64,000 nt of DNA from Rhizophagus clarus (Eukaryota > Glomeromycota > Glomeromycetes > Glomerales > Glomeraceae). Made by a program: the position numbers and the translations under genes. The DNA lies in NCBI GenBank assembly GCA_015698045.1, contig BLAL01000285.1, positions 3,350,001 to 3,414,000 on the forward strand, given 5' to 3'. Below the pieces are notes generated by a model. The model ran no database searches. It was not told the DNA's origin and saw only the letters and a list, made by a program, of their open reading frames with translations. This document shows positions 1 to 13,734 of this stretch, piece by piece. Each line of letters starts with the position of its first letter. Positions within the stretch are counted from its first letter, which is position 1.

Positions 1-3000
1 AATAAAGTTTACTTAAAATCCTTGATTTGTAAATAAAAAAAGGTTAATTATAAATACAATATTTAATTTTACACATTGTCACTTTATTTCGTTTATAACA
101 AAATGAAATATAGTTTAGGTCAGTGTTATCGGGTTAGATCCATTTAAAATAAACAATATACTGTAAATATTATTTTAACATAAATTATTAATATAAAATT
201 CATCCTTGCTATTATGCAATATTTTAGGACAAAAAAATAAAATAAAATAAAATAAAATAAATAAATCTAGGAATAAAAAAAAAACGATCAGTATCAGATT
301 TTACTAATTATTTTTAAATTTATAATTGAACACATTACACATTATCATATTACTTCGTTTATAATAAAATGACAAAAGTGAACTTAAAATAAATGTAGTT
401 TAGGCCAGTGTTATCGCAACTAAACGCATATGATTCATCAGAAATCTGAAATGCCGATCATTTTACGGAAACCATTATAATAGAGCAGCTAAAAGTCTCG
501 AAACTCGGTGTCCTGACGGTACATTATCCCGACGTTCTAAATCTTTAAATTTTATAATCCCAAAATATTATAATCACGATAACACGGCTCATAATACTTT
601 TTTATTACAGTTATTTGCAAAAATAACGGACCACCCTGAAAATTTTATACGCAGTTGGAAAATGAATGGGTGGTCTGTATGAATTTCAAGATTTTTCATT
701 TCGGTATTTTGACTTCCGGGTTTACGAAATGTCGGAATTATACTATTTCGAGATTGTAATTATTCAGTAATTTGATTTTCCAGGATTTAAGTTGTCAGGA
801 TTATGTGTCGTTGGGATTGAGATTTCGTATTAAACCCATTTTGCACCGAATCACACAGAACAAAACTTGAACACAAAAAATTATGTGAACTTGAAACACT
901 AATTTTATATAAAAACTATCTTTGTCACTTATAGAAAATATGAATATTTATACTAAGAACACGTGAATATAAGCAAATACAAGCGAATACATAATAAAGT
1001 GAATAATATATTTTATATTTTTTTAATGCACATTATCTAAAAATATATTTCTAAAGTTTTATTTTTTGTTTATAAGAAAAATTTCTTTCTTAATTTTAAT
1101 TGCTGTGCGTTCAATGTTCGATTAACCGATGATCGACACATTGCTCAACATTTCTGAAAACGGCAATAAAGTAAATTCATCCATCTTACTAATTCTCAAT
1201 GTTTTTGGGAAAACAAAAAAAAAAAAACAAATATGGAATTAACGATCAGTATCATATACATATTTGGTAAATTTTTTTAAATAATATATTATCTTAGTTT
1301 TACATGAAAAGGATAGATCTTAAAGCAATGATTTATTTTCTATATTTGTTTATGATTAAAACCGGTTGTTATACATAATCATAACAATAAACAATTGCAT
1401 ACCAAGTATTTTGCACTTTAAAAATCAATCAATTATTATCGAAAACCAATTATTTTAGTCGTATCCAAATACTTTCAGTTTGCATATTCGTTCGCTGAAA
1501 AAAGTGCAAGTTCATGCATCATTTGTTACGTTCACTGTGCTGACTCGTGATTTGTTCAGTTTTTTTTTTGGTTAGTTCATTCACTTAATTGCAGGTAAAA
1601 ATGGATTCCATTTCGGCTGCTGTGCATCAAACCACTAGAACCTACTGATTCCGCATCATAAATCGAATAATCAAGAAATACGTTGCACGTTTATCATTTT
1701 AAGTAATAAATAAACGGTGACCGCCGAAATAAGTTGCGAACTTACAGAATCATTTGGAGGAAAGATCTGCTGGAGCGCATAGAATGAATATACATGGTAT
1801 ATATTAGTCTTTATTGATTTCTTCGATAAAAAGCAGGACAGGTCCCGAGCCGTGTTAAGATAAAGAAGGTGCAGTAAAAAAAAATTATCATTGGCACTAC
1901 ATATTTTTCAGGGTCGGGAATTAAGATAATGCCGGAAAGCGGCTAAAAAAGGCAATAAATTCCTAGTTGACATTGTTTATAGAAGAATGATCTGCACAAT
2001 TATTTTGGCAAACACTGTACCCCTACCTTTTTATTTATATCGTGGCTTTAACAATGGAAATTCATAACTGTTCAAAAATATAGACAAATACAGTAAATAA
2101 TATCTTTATTTCAAAATTTGATTCATGAGATAATAAGGTATATAGTTTAATCATTGGGGGATTAATAAACTAGCGTATATCGAATAATTAATATTTTTCT
2201 ACCGTCTAGAACATAATAAAATTTCAATTTGAATGGTAGTTATTTAGATATTGTTTTATAACCAGTATAACCAGTTTTTTTGAATTGATTTGTAACAATT
2301 TTGAAATGATTTTTATTGTACTTTTTAATGCAAAAAAAAATATATAAAAAATCTAATAAAAACAATTCAAAAAAAAAAAATAATTAAACAAAAACCAGGA
2401 AAAGACGAGAAATCTCGGTAATGTTTATGTTGATACTGTTACTGCTATTGTTATCGTTATTATTGTTGTTATTGTTAAGGTAAGCGATCAGCGTCCTTGA
2501 CAGATAAAATTAGTCGGCCCAAGCCGATCCGAATCAAGTTTTTTAACAATAACTATAAAATTTACAATTATTGATTATCATCAAAGAAAAAAATGCTTAA
2601 CGTTGATAATCTTACAAAATTAACCACATTTACAAATTACAAGATTTAAAACTAGTTACTGAAAAAGTATACTAAATTAAGTATTATTAAAATTTTAATT
2701 CTATGAATCAAAAATCAATTTTATTAGCCATTTATAAAGAAAATTAAATATAACTTTTTTAAGGAGTATAAGCGTAAAATTCTTCGTATTATCGGTCAGT
2801 TGCTCCTATTTCACGAGGTCATCGCGCATGATTCTCACGACGTAATCATGAAAATCGTTGTATTACACAGTTCTTCGTAAAACGTATTAGAATGATAGAC
2901 ACTTTTAAATGCATTGTTTACAATATTATTCGATATATCATCTAAAGTGCATAAAAACATGGTATTTTCTTATGTATGCATGAATAATAGATGGTGTTAT

Positions 3001-4469
3001 CATGTTTAAACACATTTATTGTATAACTAACTATTCGACTAAATTTCTAGCGAACAAAAAAAAAAACGGTTATAATTTTATAACGCAGCATTTACTATAA
3101 ATGTTATACTGGTGTCCTTTTTGAAAATATATAGATTCGATATTAAAAAGATTAGAGGTTATTTCTCGCATTATGTATTGATACAAATAAGGATGATTTT
3201 TGCACCAATCCTAATAAGTTAAAATTTTAATTATTCACATGTATCACCCTTTGTACTTAATGTTTATCCAATACCGGCATTTTGTCTCACGTGAATCTCC
3301 CATATTTCGTCATTATAAAATATGTGCCATGCTTTTATACTAAATTGGCATTTAAAAAAATATGCAGTTATGAGTTTATACGTTAAATGCATATTTCAAG
3401 TTATATAATTTTGTAGTCCTTTTCAATATTGCTTTGAAAGATTTGCTTGTGTAACTCAACTCCAATATCTCCGATATCTTTTTTTGGTAAATTTCCTTAT
3501 TCATTTCGTTTCCGTCCTTTTTAATTTTCTTTAGTTATCATCGTGCGTTAAAGCCGCGTTAGAGCCTTTATTTGATAAGTATTATGTAAGATGATCGTCT
3601 TAATTTCTCAAATAAATATATACATGTTAATATTAAAAATATTAAACAAAAAATATTGGTAAAATAGATTTTTAATATTTTTTAATATTTTAATAGGATT
3701 TTCCCGAATGTTTGTTGTTTTGGCTTCTTTCGTCATACCATGCACAAATTTCAAAAAAATGTTTTATTTCAAAAAAGTGTCACAATGATCAACTTTCAAT
3801 AATTTCAATATCCAATAGCTCCCTATTTTCCAAATTAAAAATAACCTTTTTTGGCTTAACCTCGATAAATAAAATGAAAAGTTATATGTAACGAATTTAT
3901 GTAACAAGGTAACCGCTCTTTTTTTTAAAAAAAAAAAAAGATTTTTTTGAAAAAGGAAAAAAAAAACTATATATATTTCTCCCTATTTTAAAAATATAAA
4001 AAAAGTTTACTCTGAAAAAAAAAAAAAAATTTATAATACGATATTTTTTTTTTCGTTCATTTTTTTTTTTTTTATTTTTTTTTTACTTTTTTTTTTCCTT
4101 TCTTTAATTTTAATTTTTTAACTTATTTTAAACCGCTTTTTATTCATATATATATATATATTTACATATATATATTCTTTATTACTAAAAAAAAAAAAAG
4201 AAAAAAAATATTTATATAATTTTCGAAAGTTCGACATTTTTAAAATTTTATAAAATTTTTTTTTTTTATTTTTTATAAAAAAAAATTATTCTCATTTATT
4301 TCTATTTATATTATTTATAAGGGAAAAAAAAAGTATTTTTTTTATATATTAAAAAAAAAAAGAAAGAATTGTTTCTTAATAACTATAACTTTTAATATAA
4401 TTATTATTAATAATACTAGTTAGTGAATACTTAATTTATTTATATATACATAATTTAAAAAAAAAAAAA
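1..4469. other. AT-rich intergenic region, no gene seen
   Basis: No convincing coding stretch on either strand. It contains long A and T runs, especially 3900-4470. An imperfect direct repeat of about 65-80 bp is visible at about 72-133 and 335-417; both copies include a segment like 'TTTCGTTTATAA' and end in 'GTTTAGG(T/C)CAGTGTTATCG'. The stretch around 1900-2030 ('CAGGGTCGGGAATTA', 'AGAATGATCTGCACA') resembles part of the inverted-repeat element at 19943-20203 and may be another decayed copy of that family. A TATA-like run lies just upstream of the gene starting at 4470. Confidence 0.6.
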
Positions 4470-6291
4470 ATGACAAATACATCAAAGAAACCCGTTAATG
4501 ATTTAATTAAATTTTGGGCAGAAAAACAAGATAAGGATCTTGAACCAATTCCGAGGTCACCTAGAAGACCTTTATCACCTACCTCTTCTGTACCTCCTTC
4601 TCCGTTAAATGAAAATTTTTATTCAAGATCTTTATTTAAAGATATACCATCAAATACACCTCCTTTAACTCCTTTACACACACCACAAAATAATTTACAT
4701 TCTTTAATATCCGAAGAAGGTGATAAGAATAATTCTGTTGATAACGGTCGTTCGGATTCTGTATCACAAAGTGTATCACGAACCGACACTCCAATGGAAG
4801 AAACTTCAACTAATAATACAACTAATAATAAAGTAGTAAATAATATTGATGTTGCTACTAGGGATTATTTTAGTAGAAAACCGCGTGATCATGATCTTAA
4901 TATAAAAGATAATAAAACTGGACATTTACCCCCTGTTAGAAAAGTAACGGATCTTGTAAGCAAATTTGAAAAAGTCGCTTCTCCAAATAATTCGGTGCAA
5001 AATTCTCCAAGATTAACTCCAGTAAAACGCGGTCAAACTTTCGCTCAATCATCTTCAACTTCACGTAATCAATTTACTCCTGAACCTATATCATTAAATC
5101 TTCCGGATCCTTTAATTGCAAAAGCGAAACGAAGACAAACCGTTCCTGAACCTTTAAACATTTCTACCAAAAAATTTATTGATGAACCTTCAACATCATC
5201 ACCGATCTCTCAGAATTTAAATAAAAATTGTGAATCAACTCCGATTTCTCCAATATCCCCAATCGAAAATTTACCAACTGCAGTTCCGAATGCCCAACCA
5301 ATTTCTACATTAAATTTAACTGATACAAAAACTCAAACACAAAAAAAGCAAACTTACCAAGAACCATTTTCAAAACAATCATTAAAGAATGATGATGACA
5401 ATCAACCTAAAAAAAATGTATCAATAGAACTTCCGGTTAAGGAATCTGATCCGAAACCTTTACAACAACAGCAACAACAACAACAGGAGCTATCGTCACA
5501 ACCTATTTCATTGGTTCAAACAGATTATTTGGAATTTTTATCGGAAACTTTTAAGAATACTACATTTGATTTGTCAAATAAATCAAATTCAGCAAATGAT
5601 TTGAAGTATTCAAGTGAACTTGGTTTTATCTTACCCGAACCTGCTTCAGTTAAGAAATCAACTACCGAAAGCACAAAAGGAAATACTTTAGCACCGCCTC
5701 TTCTGAAATCAATCTCGGAAAAACTTATACATACTAAACAATCTAAACAATCAAATACTGTTTCAAGGAGTAAAACGTTCCCAAGAATCACAAATAATGC
5801 ACATGTAACATCAAAAAATTCAAATAATTTTGAAATCCCTGATTTATTACCTCAACCCGAACCAATTTCTCCTATTCGTCTGAATTTCTCTGATTTTTTG
5901 GCTACGCCAAATGGTTCGACAACAAATTTGAATTCGGACGATAAAGTAAATTCTGAAAAACCAAAGAAGGATGGAGAAAAAGAAAAACAAAATAACCCTC
6001 TTATATACAAAGTTGTTGTCGAATCTAAATCTGAAGGTAAGTAATTATGATGACCTTTGTTTATTCATGAAATTTTATATGACTAACATTTAATGATCTC
6101 GTTTAGTTCCCAAGAAGAATGAAAATTCTAAATCTATAAGGCATATTAGCGGTTCACTCCAATTATTCGAAAATTTAAAACGTTATTTACAACCCAATAA
6201 ACAAAAGAGTTCGGATGATATCAATCCATCGACAAAAAAGTTCACATCCCAGAATTTCAATGACGACAACCAGCTCAACCAATTGTACTAA
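4470..6291 (+). CDS. Disordered Ser/Pro/Asn-rich protein, two exons, 583 aa
   Basis: Exon 1 is 4470-6036 and exon 2 is 6107-6291. The 70-bp intron begins GTAAGT and ends TTTAG, with a GACTAAC branch site at 6081-6087. Joining leaves the frame open to a TAA at 6289-6291, adding about 60 residues to exon 1. The ATG follows an A run and is the first in frame. The protein has no domain I recognise: it is low in hydrophobics, full of SP and TP motifs, has a short polyglutamine run near residue 335, repeated 'PEP(I/L)' and 'PISPI' motifs and a basic C-terminus. Such composition fits an intrinsically disordered regulatory or scaffold protein; function unknown. The spliced structure and long open frame make it a real gene with good confidence. 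Confidence 0.75.
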
Positions 6292-7606
6292 GAGGAGAAA
6301 TAGACGTCAACGTTTGACCGGAACGCAAACACGGAATGACGAAAAGATTGAATTTTTTCCGTTAAAATATGAGAGGATTAACTGTAGCTTAATATGGGAC
6401 ATGATAAGTCACTTGCTGTATGATAGACGCTGCGTAATAACAACAACATTGTATATTCTTTGTGCATTTGTAAAGTAGATCATGTTAAAACATGTTTTCG
6501 TCGGAATTCACCGTTATTATTCAGCTCTCGTTAGACCAAACAAGTTGATGCTTTTCTTCAATAGGTCTTTGTAATATAAAAAGTATTCATTTTCTAATCG
6601 AGAGCTAGTCATCAGAAAGTAATGCTTTAAAGAACATTAAAGAACATTAATAAGTAAGATGTAAAACATTGTATATAGGTTCGTTTCTTAATAAATTTAG
6701 AGGAATGAGTTTTGTTGGAATCAATACGAATTGGAACTTCAAAATACCGGATTAATTTGATTGATTGACACGCACAAGAGGTTTGGCTCTGGGGAATGAT
6801 GCCACAGTTAAAGAATTCGTCTTCTTATGATAAAATAGAATGCATAGACATCTACCAATAAATGTTCACAAAATTTTTGACTCTTTCCCAGAGAAAATTA
6901 TTTATTTGTACTATATTTAATTTGAAACGTCTTAAAAAATTTTCGTGCTGGTGGGTTATCGTACGGGTAAGTGCGTCGAGCGCATCAACCCGCATCTAGA
7001 ACCATGTACAGCCTGACTTCTAAAGTAGAAGTTCAATTTATACTTAATTTATTATGAGATAATTTATATTTATTGAATTATATTTAGTATCCCATAATTT
7101 AGACCCTTAGTATTGTATAACGAGATTACTTGGGTTTATTATAGAACTCGGTATTGGAGTTTCAACATCATTTGTATTTAAAAATGTTATTTAATAAATT
7201 CAATTTTTTCCTAATTTTAAAAAATTATCTGTTCAAATAATATTATCTATAAATCAATAATTTTTTTTTTTTTTTGGTTAATGCGCCCAAAAATAATATC
7301 TAAATTACTTATAAAGACAAATAACGAATTAAGAAGACTGGTGTTGCATTTATTATTAATTAATAGGTATTTAAACTTACATATGCGCGAATTTAGTTCA
7401 TTTAGATTTAATAGATATAACTGCCTTATTAGTCCCATTACGAAGTACTAATATGTTCGGCATTCATGTGATTTACATCATGTGAATATATAAATCAATT
7501 AAAAAAAAAAAAAGTGCGTCTAACTAATCATAAAACAAAAAATAACTTAATAAAAAAAACGCGTTCAACCCATCCGACCACTACACAACCCATCCGAATA
7601 ACTTTG
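6292..7606. other. Intergenic; probable 3' UTR then no gene
   Basis: Nothing coding is convincing. The first few hundred bases are probably the 3' UTR of the upstream gene. A locally GC-richer patch at about 6945-7020 contains GGTTATCGTACGGGTAAGTGCG, but I see no tRNA cloverleaf in it. Near 7566-7600 a 12-nt segment, CAACCCATCCGA, occurs twice, just before a GTAAGT donor at 7607 that may belong to a 5' UTR intron of the next gene. Confidence 0.4.
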
Positions 7607-7750
7607 GTAAGTATTTCGGCATAAACCTGCTAATTTTTTTTTAAAACTTATGAAATTATGTTATTTGTCTTTTCTATTTTTTTTTTTTGGTTATTTTTTA
7701 TATACATATTTTTCTCTTTTTTAGACACGTCTACGTAAGATTCAACTAGG

Positions 7751-8350
7751 TTGTACTGTTCAATTTGCAAAAGGCGTGTTAAAGGGTTTAAAAATCGTTC
7801 AGGACTTCAACGACACGAAACACTAAAACACACGTCTTACAATACACTTCCTTCACATATTCGACCGGTTCCAGACTCTGAACTTTCACATTTGAAAAAA
7901 GCCATAATTAAAGAATTACAAAAACGCCTTAAAAACCATTACACAGCTGTTGGGAAACAAGTATTTTCAATACATTGCAGCGAAGATGCTTTTGTTGGTA
8001 TTTTCAAAAACCATATAGCACGCTATTCTCCCTGTGGGTCATCTTATTTATGTAGTTTTAAGGGAGAAAAAGCTTTTGAAGAAGTTGGAAAAATTTTGGA
8101 TGATGAAAATTGGGGGGAACGTAATTATGGAGAAGGTCAGTTAAGTTTTGTTCGTTTGTATATGCCTGAGAGTGAAAATGGCAATTATGAACAAAATGCA
8201 CAAAATGCAATAAAATCTAAAAAAAAACTATTGGTTAATGGAGAAATGACTGTTCAATGGAAGGTAACGGGTGGTAAAGATAAAGAGAATCATAAGTTTG
8301 AAGCTGGTTCAGCTCAGTTTCGTTTTTTTTTAGATCAATGTCAAATATAG
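7751..8350 (+). CDS. C2H2 zinc-finger protein, 5' end unclear (~199 aa)
   Basis: The frame opens with CSIC...H-x4-H, a classic C2H2 zinc finger (Cys-x2-Cys, then two His four residues apart), at residues 3-27. A helical charged region and a C-terminal part of about 110 residues with no domain I recognise follow. No ATG precedes the finger in frame: 7751 is TTG and a TAA lies in frame at 7736. An intron may run from GGTAAGT at 7607 to CTAG at 7749, but the upstream exon has no suitable ATG either, so the gene may be 5'-truncated, start in an unseen exon, or use a non-AUG start. It converges on the transposase-like gene at 8645-10915 with about 295 bp between stops, and could be the partner ORF of the same mobile element or a host gene. 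Confidence 0.55.
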   Translation: MYCSICKRRVKGFKNRSGLQRHETLKHTSYNTLPSHIRPVPDSELSHLKKAIIKELQKRLKNHYTAVGKQVFSIHCSEDAFVGIFKNHIARYSPCGSSYLCSFKGEKAFEEVGKILDDENWGERNYGEGQLSFVRLYMPESENGNYEQNAQNAIKSKKKLLVNGEMTVQWKVTGGKDKENHKFEAGSAQFRFFLDQCQI

Positions 8351-8644
8351 TTTGAATTTATGTAATATGTAAATAAATAAACTTCATGTTCGACCTTTAC
8401 TCTTTTTTTTTTCCGGAAACCTGGTGTTTTTGTCATTTAATTGTATCGTCTCAAATTAGATAGGTTCGCATTAATTATATTATATAGTCACGAATCATTA
8501 TTGTTTCGTAACTATTGTATGATGGATAGTACAAGTTTTATAAGCAAAAAAAATTAAATAAAATAGATAAAATTAGTTCGATTGAAAATTTTTTTTCTAC
8601 TTAATCACGAAAATACTTTTTTTATTTGCTAAAGATAAATTCTA

Positions 8645-10915
8645 CTACTGCAACCTATATTTTTTTGATTTTTTAAGAAAACTAGGAACACTATTTGAAT
8701 CAAAATATAATTGCCGATTTTCATGCTCTAACATCTCCAAAATTGCTGATTTTCGGGAATTTTTGTTTCCACCATCTTTTAATGTATTTTGAAAATAAAG
8801 GCATACTTGCATATGGTTTTTTTTCTCTACTGCTGAACAGGAAAATGCAGATAATCCAAACTTATGATGGATTTCAAGAAATTCAGCGACATGATTGCAC
8901 AATACGTGAATGTATGGTGTTATATCTTGAACACGATACATGCCTCTAACAAAATCGCTTCTGTTTGGATGTCCTATGGAAGGGGCTGTAAATGCATCTA
9001 GCCAAGATTTAGCCTTATAACGAAAAAATTCACCTGTTGTATTCTTGTCTTGTATTAAATGATATAATTCACTAAATTGATCCCACAAGGCACGAATTTG
9101 TATAGCTCGTGTTATTGACTGAAAAATGGCAAAAAGATCAAATTCTTTAAGAATTTTTAATTTATCTGGGCCCATGAGAGAAGTATATGATAGATTATTT
9201 GTATTTTTTTCATGCCAAAATTGAAAAGATATATTGAGTCTTTTCATTTCCAATAAGACTTTATTTTTCCAAACCTCTTCATCGGTAGTTTCACGACGAA
9301 GATCAGAAATCATTAGTTCCCACAATCTATCCGTTATTCGTAAAAAAATGTGCAATTCATCAACCACCCAATTTTTTAATGATATCATATGGAATAATGG
9401 TTCTCTTATATGGCCATTTATTTGATTGTAATTAGCTTTAATATTATCCATTGATTTGTTGATTGTTTTTGATGTAGTATTAATATCATTTTTGCTGCAA
9501 TCACACCAAAAACAGAAGTGTACTGCGTTAGCAGCTTTCATTCCCAAGCAAGTTGCCAAAAACTTCCAATCAGAGCTGAAATACAATTCAACTGGCCAAT
9601 GACTACCATCTGTTTGTTTAAAACCTCTCTCCTTTAATATACACAAATCAGAAATTAAAGGAGTTAATGCATTTTTAAGAGACTCATATGTCTCAGCACC
9701 CGGATATAAAACCAAAGTATAGTGATTATCTGGTTTTTGTAAACCATCTAAATCATTTAATAATGTCATAGTTATCATCACATGTTTCAATTTGCGACCC
9801 ACGTTGCGTCCATCGCCTGAGATCCGAATATGTAAAATTGATCTTCTAGGAATTAAAATTCCTTTTTTGACATATAATGGTATTATATAATTTAAAATAT
9901 TTGTTATACGACGCTGACCTCCTTTTCCAACTGATTCTAACATATTCAAAATAATTGCACCATCAATAATATCAGGTTCTTCAGTGATTGGTTCAAATAC
10001 AGATGGTTGTGACAAATCAACAAGAGTTATTGGAACCTTTTTTTTCACTTCCACATTAATTTTTTGTCGCATATCATATACTACCTTTTCACGTGGAAGA
10101 TCTTCAATTCGTGCTAAAGATCGATAAGCTTCTCTTGAAATATGCCCTTTATCTAAAGATTTCACAATTGCTTCAATTTTTTTTGTTTCTTCTACTCTAT
10201 CTAACTTTCCAAAATTAATATTATATGAATCATCATAAGTCTCAAATTTTATTTGTTTAAGTTTTATCTGATCATCTGGATGAAACGTATTGCCTTTTTC
10301 TTTTTCAACAATATCTAAAACATACTGTGATAACCCAAGTATCTTGCGACGTTTTTGAGAATTACCAAGATCATTAAATGGTCGAATTTTATGATCTAAA
10401 GACATTGTCCTTCGCACTCGTTCAACACTAAGTAGCTTGAGACCAAAAAGTAAAGGACCAGACATTTTTCCGTTATTTTCTTTATTTGACTGATTTCTAT
10501 TTTGATTTTCATCCATTTCACCCATTTCATTAAACTCCTAATAGTATACATTAGTACTTGTTTTCAACATCAAAAATATTTTTAAAAAGTTAAAGTGTAC
10601 CCGATAATACTTGCAAGCAGCATCTGTTGTAGACTCCCAGGATTGTACTTCTCTTGCAAAATTAATCCCAAAGTAAACTTTGTATAAAGGCTTTTTCTCT
10701 ACATATTCAATTGAACATTCAACTATATGCTTTGCTTTTCCGTATTGAGTTCTAACAATATAATTATGAGGAATTGGGTGTTTTGGATATCTGGTATAAT
10801 AAAGTTGTTCTGTGAGAGGATATGTTCCTTCTTTTATGATCTCATAAAAAAAGGTTCTTTTATTATCAAAAAGCTTAATAAATGAACTTTTAGGATAGGT
10901 GCTTTCTTCTATCAT
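8645..10915 (-). CDS. Transposase-like protein (DDE/RNase H-type candidate), two exons, 735 aa
   Basis: Exons on the minus strand are 10915-10601 and 10537-8645. The 63-bp intron starts GTACAC and ends ATTAG after a TACTAAT branch site. Unspliced, the region has an in-frame TAG at 10538-10540; removing the intron, a multiple of three, restores one open frame. Features that suggest a cut-and-paste transposase fold: 'SGDGRNVGRK' (Asp ~347), 'FSSDWKFLATCLG' (Asp ~428), then a zinc-type 'CFWCDC' insertion (~447-452), and near the end 'SAVEKKNH' (Glu ~676), an order like D-D-(C2)-E in transposases with an insertion domain. The superfamily cannot be fixed by eye, and I did not find matching terminal inverted repeats. 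It may be an active element, a relic still intact, or a domesticated gene. The N-terminal ~105 residues are of unknown fold. Confidence 0.6.
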
Positions 10916-11349
10916 AGTTTATATTTTATGCGACTACACTTAGACCATTAGACGTAAATATTTTAAAAAATTATATGAATAATAAAAATTATAAGCAACA
11001 AAATAATATAAGTGAAAGTTTATTAAAATTAATATAAAAAAAAATAAGCGAAGTGTGATAAAAAAAACTGATGTGGCTATGTTATGATTGATAAAAATAA
11101 ACTATCAGATCAAAATTTGTGCCATGTGGCATACGTGGCAATTGTAGCATGTGGCTTTTTTGAAACCTGTATTTGACCTAAATTTAGTAATATCTCTGAT
11201 GATCATTTCCAAACTGAAATATATAAAAAAGCATTTTGTTAAAAAAAAAAAAAACCGAAAAAAAAAAATTTCATTTTTTTTTTTTAATATTTTTTTTTTT
11301 GGGAAAATGGAATTGGTGACCCAATATAATTATTTGCATCTTTTTTTTT
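10916..11349. other. Intergenic, no gene seen
   Basis: AT-rich DNA upstream of the transposase-like gene. A short cluster of GTGCCATGTGGCATACGTGG-type words lies at about 11118-11156. No coding frame or structured RNA is recognised. Confidence 0.35.
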
Positions 11350-12590
11350 AGGCGTGATATTTTTCTTTTAAATAAAACAAAAACCAGGTATGTTTTTACT
11401 GTTTTATTCCATTCCTTTATATTTTTCCTTCTTATTCCCATTTTTAATTTCTTTTTTATTTCTTTTATCTTCTTAGGATTTTTAAGATCTTTTAGTTTCA
11501 CAGGTTTTTCTCTTTATTTTGTTAATATTTTTTTTGTTCATTTCTAATTTATTTCTTTCTTTTGGGTTTTAAGTTTTCTGATTTTGCGTTAAAGGTATGT
11601 TATTTCTTTATACTTTCGTCTTATTTTTGTATTAGTTTTTATATTTTGTTTTTTATACTTTTCTTCTTTTGTTTTTAGTTTTCTTCTCATTTCAATTTCT
11701 TTTTTTTAGATCTTTAGCCTTTCAGTTTTACGAATAGGGTATGCTTCTTTTTTTCTTTTTTTTCTTTTTTGTTTGTTTTTTATATTTCGTTTTTACTAAC
11801 TTTATTTATTCTTCTTTATGGGTTTTGGATTTTGGTTTTTCACTTTCCTTCCTTTTGTTATCTTTTGTTTTCATCCACTTTCTCTTTCTTCTTATTTATC
11901 TGCCTTTGGTTCCTTTATTTCTTTATTTATTCCCTCATCTTCGTTTTATTTCCTTCATTTTTGTTTTATTTCTTTCATCTTTATTTCTTTTTTTCATCTT
12001 CGTTTTCTTTGAAATATCTTTATTTTTATTCCCTTTTGTCTTTATTTTCGTTCCTCTTCACTTATTTTCGTTCCTCTTCACTTATTTTCGTTCCTCTTCA
12101 CCTTATTTTCGTTCCTCTTCACCTTATTTTCGTTCCTCTTCACCTTATTTTCGTTCCTCTTCACCTTATTTTCATTTCTCTTCACCTTATTTTCGTTCCT
12201 CTTCACTTATTTTCGTTCCTCCTCGCTTATTTTCGTTCCTCTTCACCTTATTTTCGTTTCTCTTCACTTTATTTTTGCTCCTCCACTTTATTTTCGTTCT
12301 CTTCTATCTTTATTTTGTTCTTTTTCTTTTATTTTTGTTTTTCTTCCCTTTCTGGTTTTGTTCTCTTTCCTTTTGTTTATACTCCTTTCTTCATTTTTTC
12401 TTTCCCTGTTTTTTTTTTCACTTTAATTCTCTTTTGTTTATTTCTTTATTCCCTTTCTGCTTTTTCTCCCTTATATTTTCTTATCTTTTACCATTCCCCA
12501 TTGTTTTTTTTATTTCTCATTATTATTTCCACTATTATTCTCATTACTGCTTTTTTCCTATCATTATTGTTAGACTTTTCTTACATAAAC
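11350..12590. repeat. Pyrimidine-rich tract with ~21-nt minisatellite
   Basis: The plus strand is almost purine-free for over 1 kb. At 12041-12310 about 13 copies of a 19-21 nt unit (CTTATTTTCGTTCCTCTTCAC, give or take a base) stand in tandem. The long open frames through it (Phe/Ser/Leu-rich, translating the repeat as SSPYFR) follow from the repeat and I do not call them genes. On the minus strand the unit reads GTGAAGAGGAACGAAAATAAG, which closely resembles the degenerate repeat inside the Helitron at 37375-38589. Confidence 0.75.
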
Positions 12591-13734
12591 ATTACTAGTT
12601 ATCTATTATGTTAAAAATAAATAGTTAATTTTTAAAGGACAATTTAACCTGTTAAACAAATTTTTAATTAAGTTATATTATGGAATTTTTAATATTTTTC
12701 TATGTACTATGAAAAGAGTTTCAGTTATACGTGTAGTAAAGGCGTAGTTTCCCTAGTAATTGCTTACAATATAATTACAAACTAAATAAAAATTCCGAAT
12801 ACCTAAATAAATTACATTAATTGTTGCATTATTGTGATAATCTTTATTGGTGTTTACTTAGTACTAATTTGTTTTATTAATAATTGCTTTTTAAAAATCT
12901 TCGCATTGTCTATTTACTGATTTAATGTTACGTTAAATTTGGCCAAAATTACGCTAATTCTGGCCAAACTTTAAATCGCCCTAAACCGTACTTTTTAAAA
13001 ATTGATTTTGCTTTTCAGGTTATTGTATTACATATTCTAATTTTAGTTAATCTTTATTAGTATAAAATTCGACATATTTGGGCGATGGAACAAATTCGCC
13101 GATATGATATATGATAAATAATTAAACCTAGATCGAATAAGGTTTTATGAAACAATGTGCGTATATATATATATGTTTATGATTTGATACATGTGAGAGA
13201 ACGTATCTCCTTGTATGATGATAGTTTTTAAGAATATAAAAATTATAGATTACTTCGAAATTATTTACTATGTAGCCATGTCATATCATTTGTAAATTTA
13301 TAATTTTTTATATATGATATTGTCTCTACATTTTTTATATGTCACTATCATCACGTTATTGCATAATTTTTAAGACATTGTCGACCCAGAAGCGCTGATC
13401 TCAAATTTTCGGCAGCGTTCAATAGTTTTATTATTCATAATTTAATGTAATTTATACTTGATAATGGTTGGAAAAGTAATATTATACGTGACCGTATACT
13501 AATGAAACTTATTTTTAAAAATTCTGAACCGAATTTATTGTCATTGTTAGTTCTTAAATAGTAAAGAACTAAATTTCAATTGCTTTATATAGATAACTTC
13601 TAATGAATAACTTATAGCTTACGTTCTAAAATAAATTACCAAATAATTTTTTAAATAAAGAAATTAATTAGTTTAAACTTAAACTTGACCGTAATAAAGG
13701 CATTTGCATATTATAATATTTGCAATTTCAAATT
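12591..13734. other. AT-rich intergenic, nothing recognised
   Basis: No coding frame, RNA gene or repeat was recognised apart from a short (AT)n run near 13165. Confidence 0.4.

Noticed and set aside
6215..6478. Plus-strand ORF of 87 residues
   Set aside because: It overlaps exon 2 of the disordered-protein gene in another frame and has no recognisable content.
6945..7020. GC-richer patch as a tRNA
   Set aside because: No B-box (GGTTCRANNCC) and no cloverleaf could be drawn.
11741..12614. Overlapping plus-strand ORFs of 280 or more residues, Phe/Ser/Leu-rich
   Set aside because: They translate a pyrimidine tract and its 21-nt repeat in two frames at once; there is no amino-acid signature beyond the repeat.
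12591..12640. Helitron end next to the 12-kb minisatellite (ACTAGTTATC)
   Set aside because: No hairpin precedes the CTAG in either orientation and no TC partner end was found.
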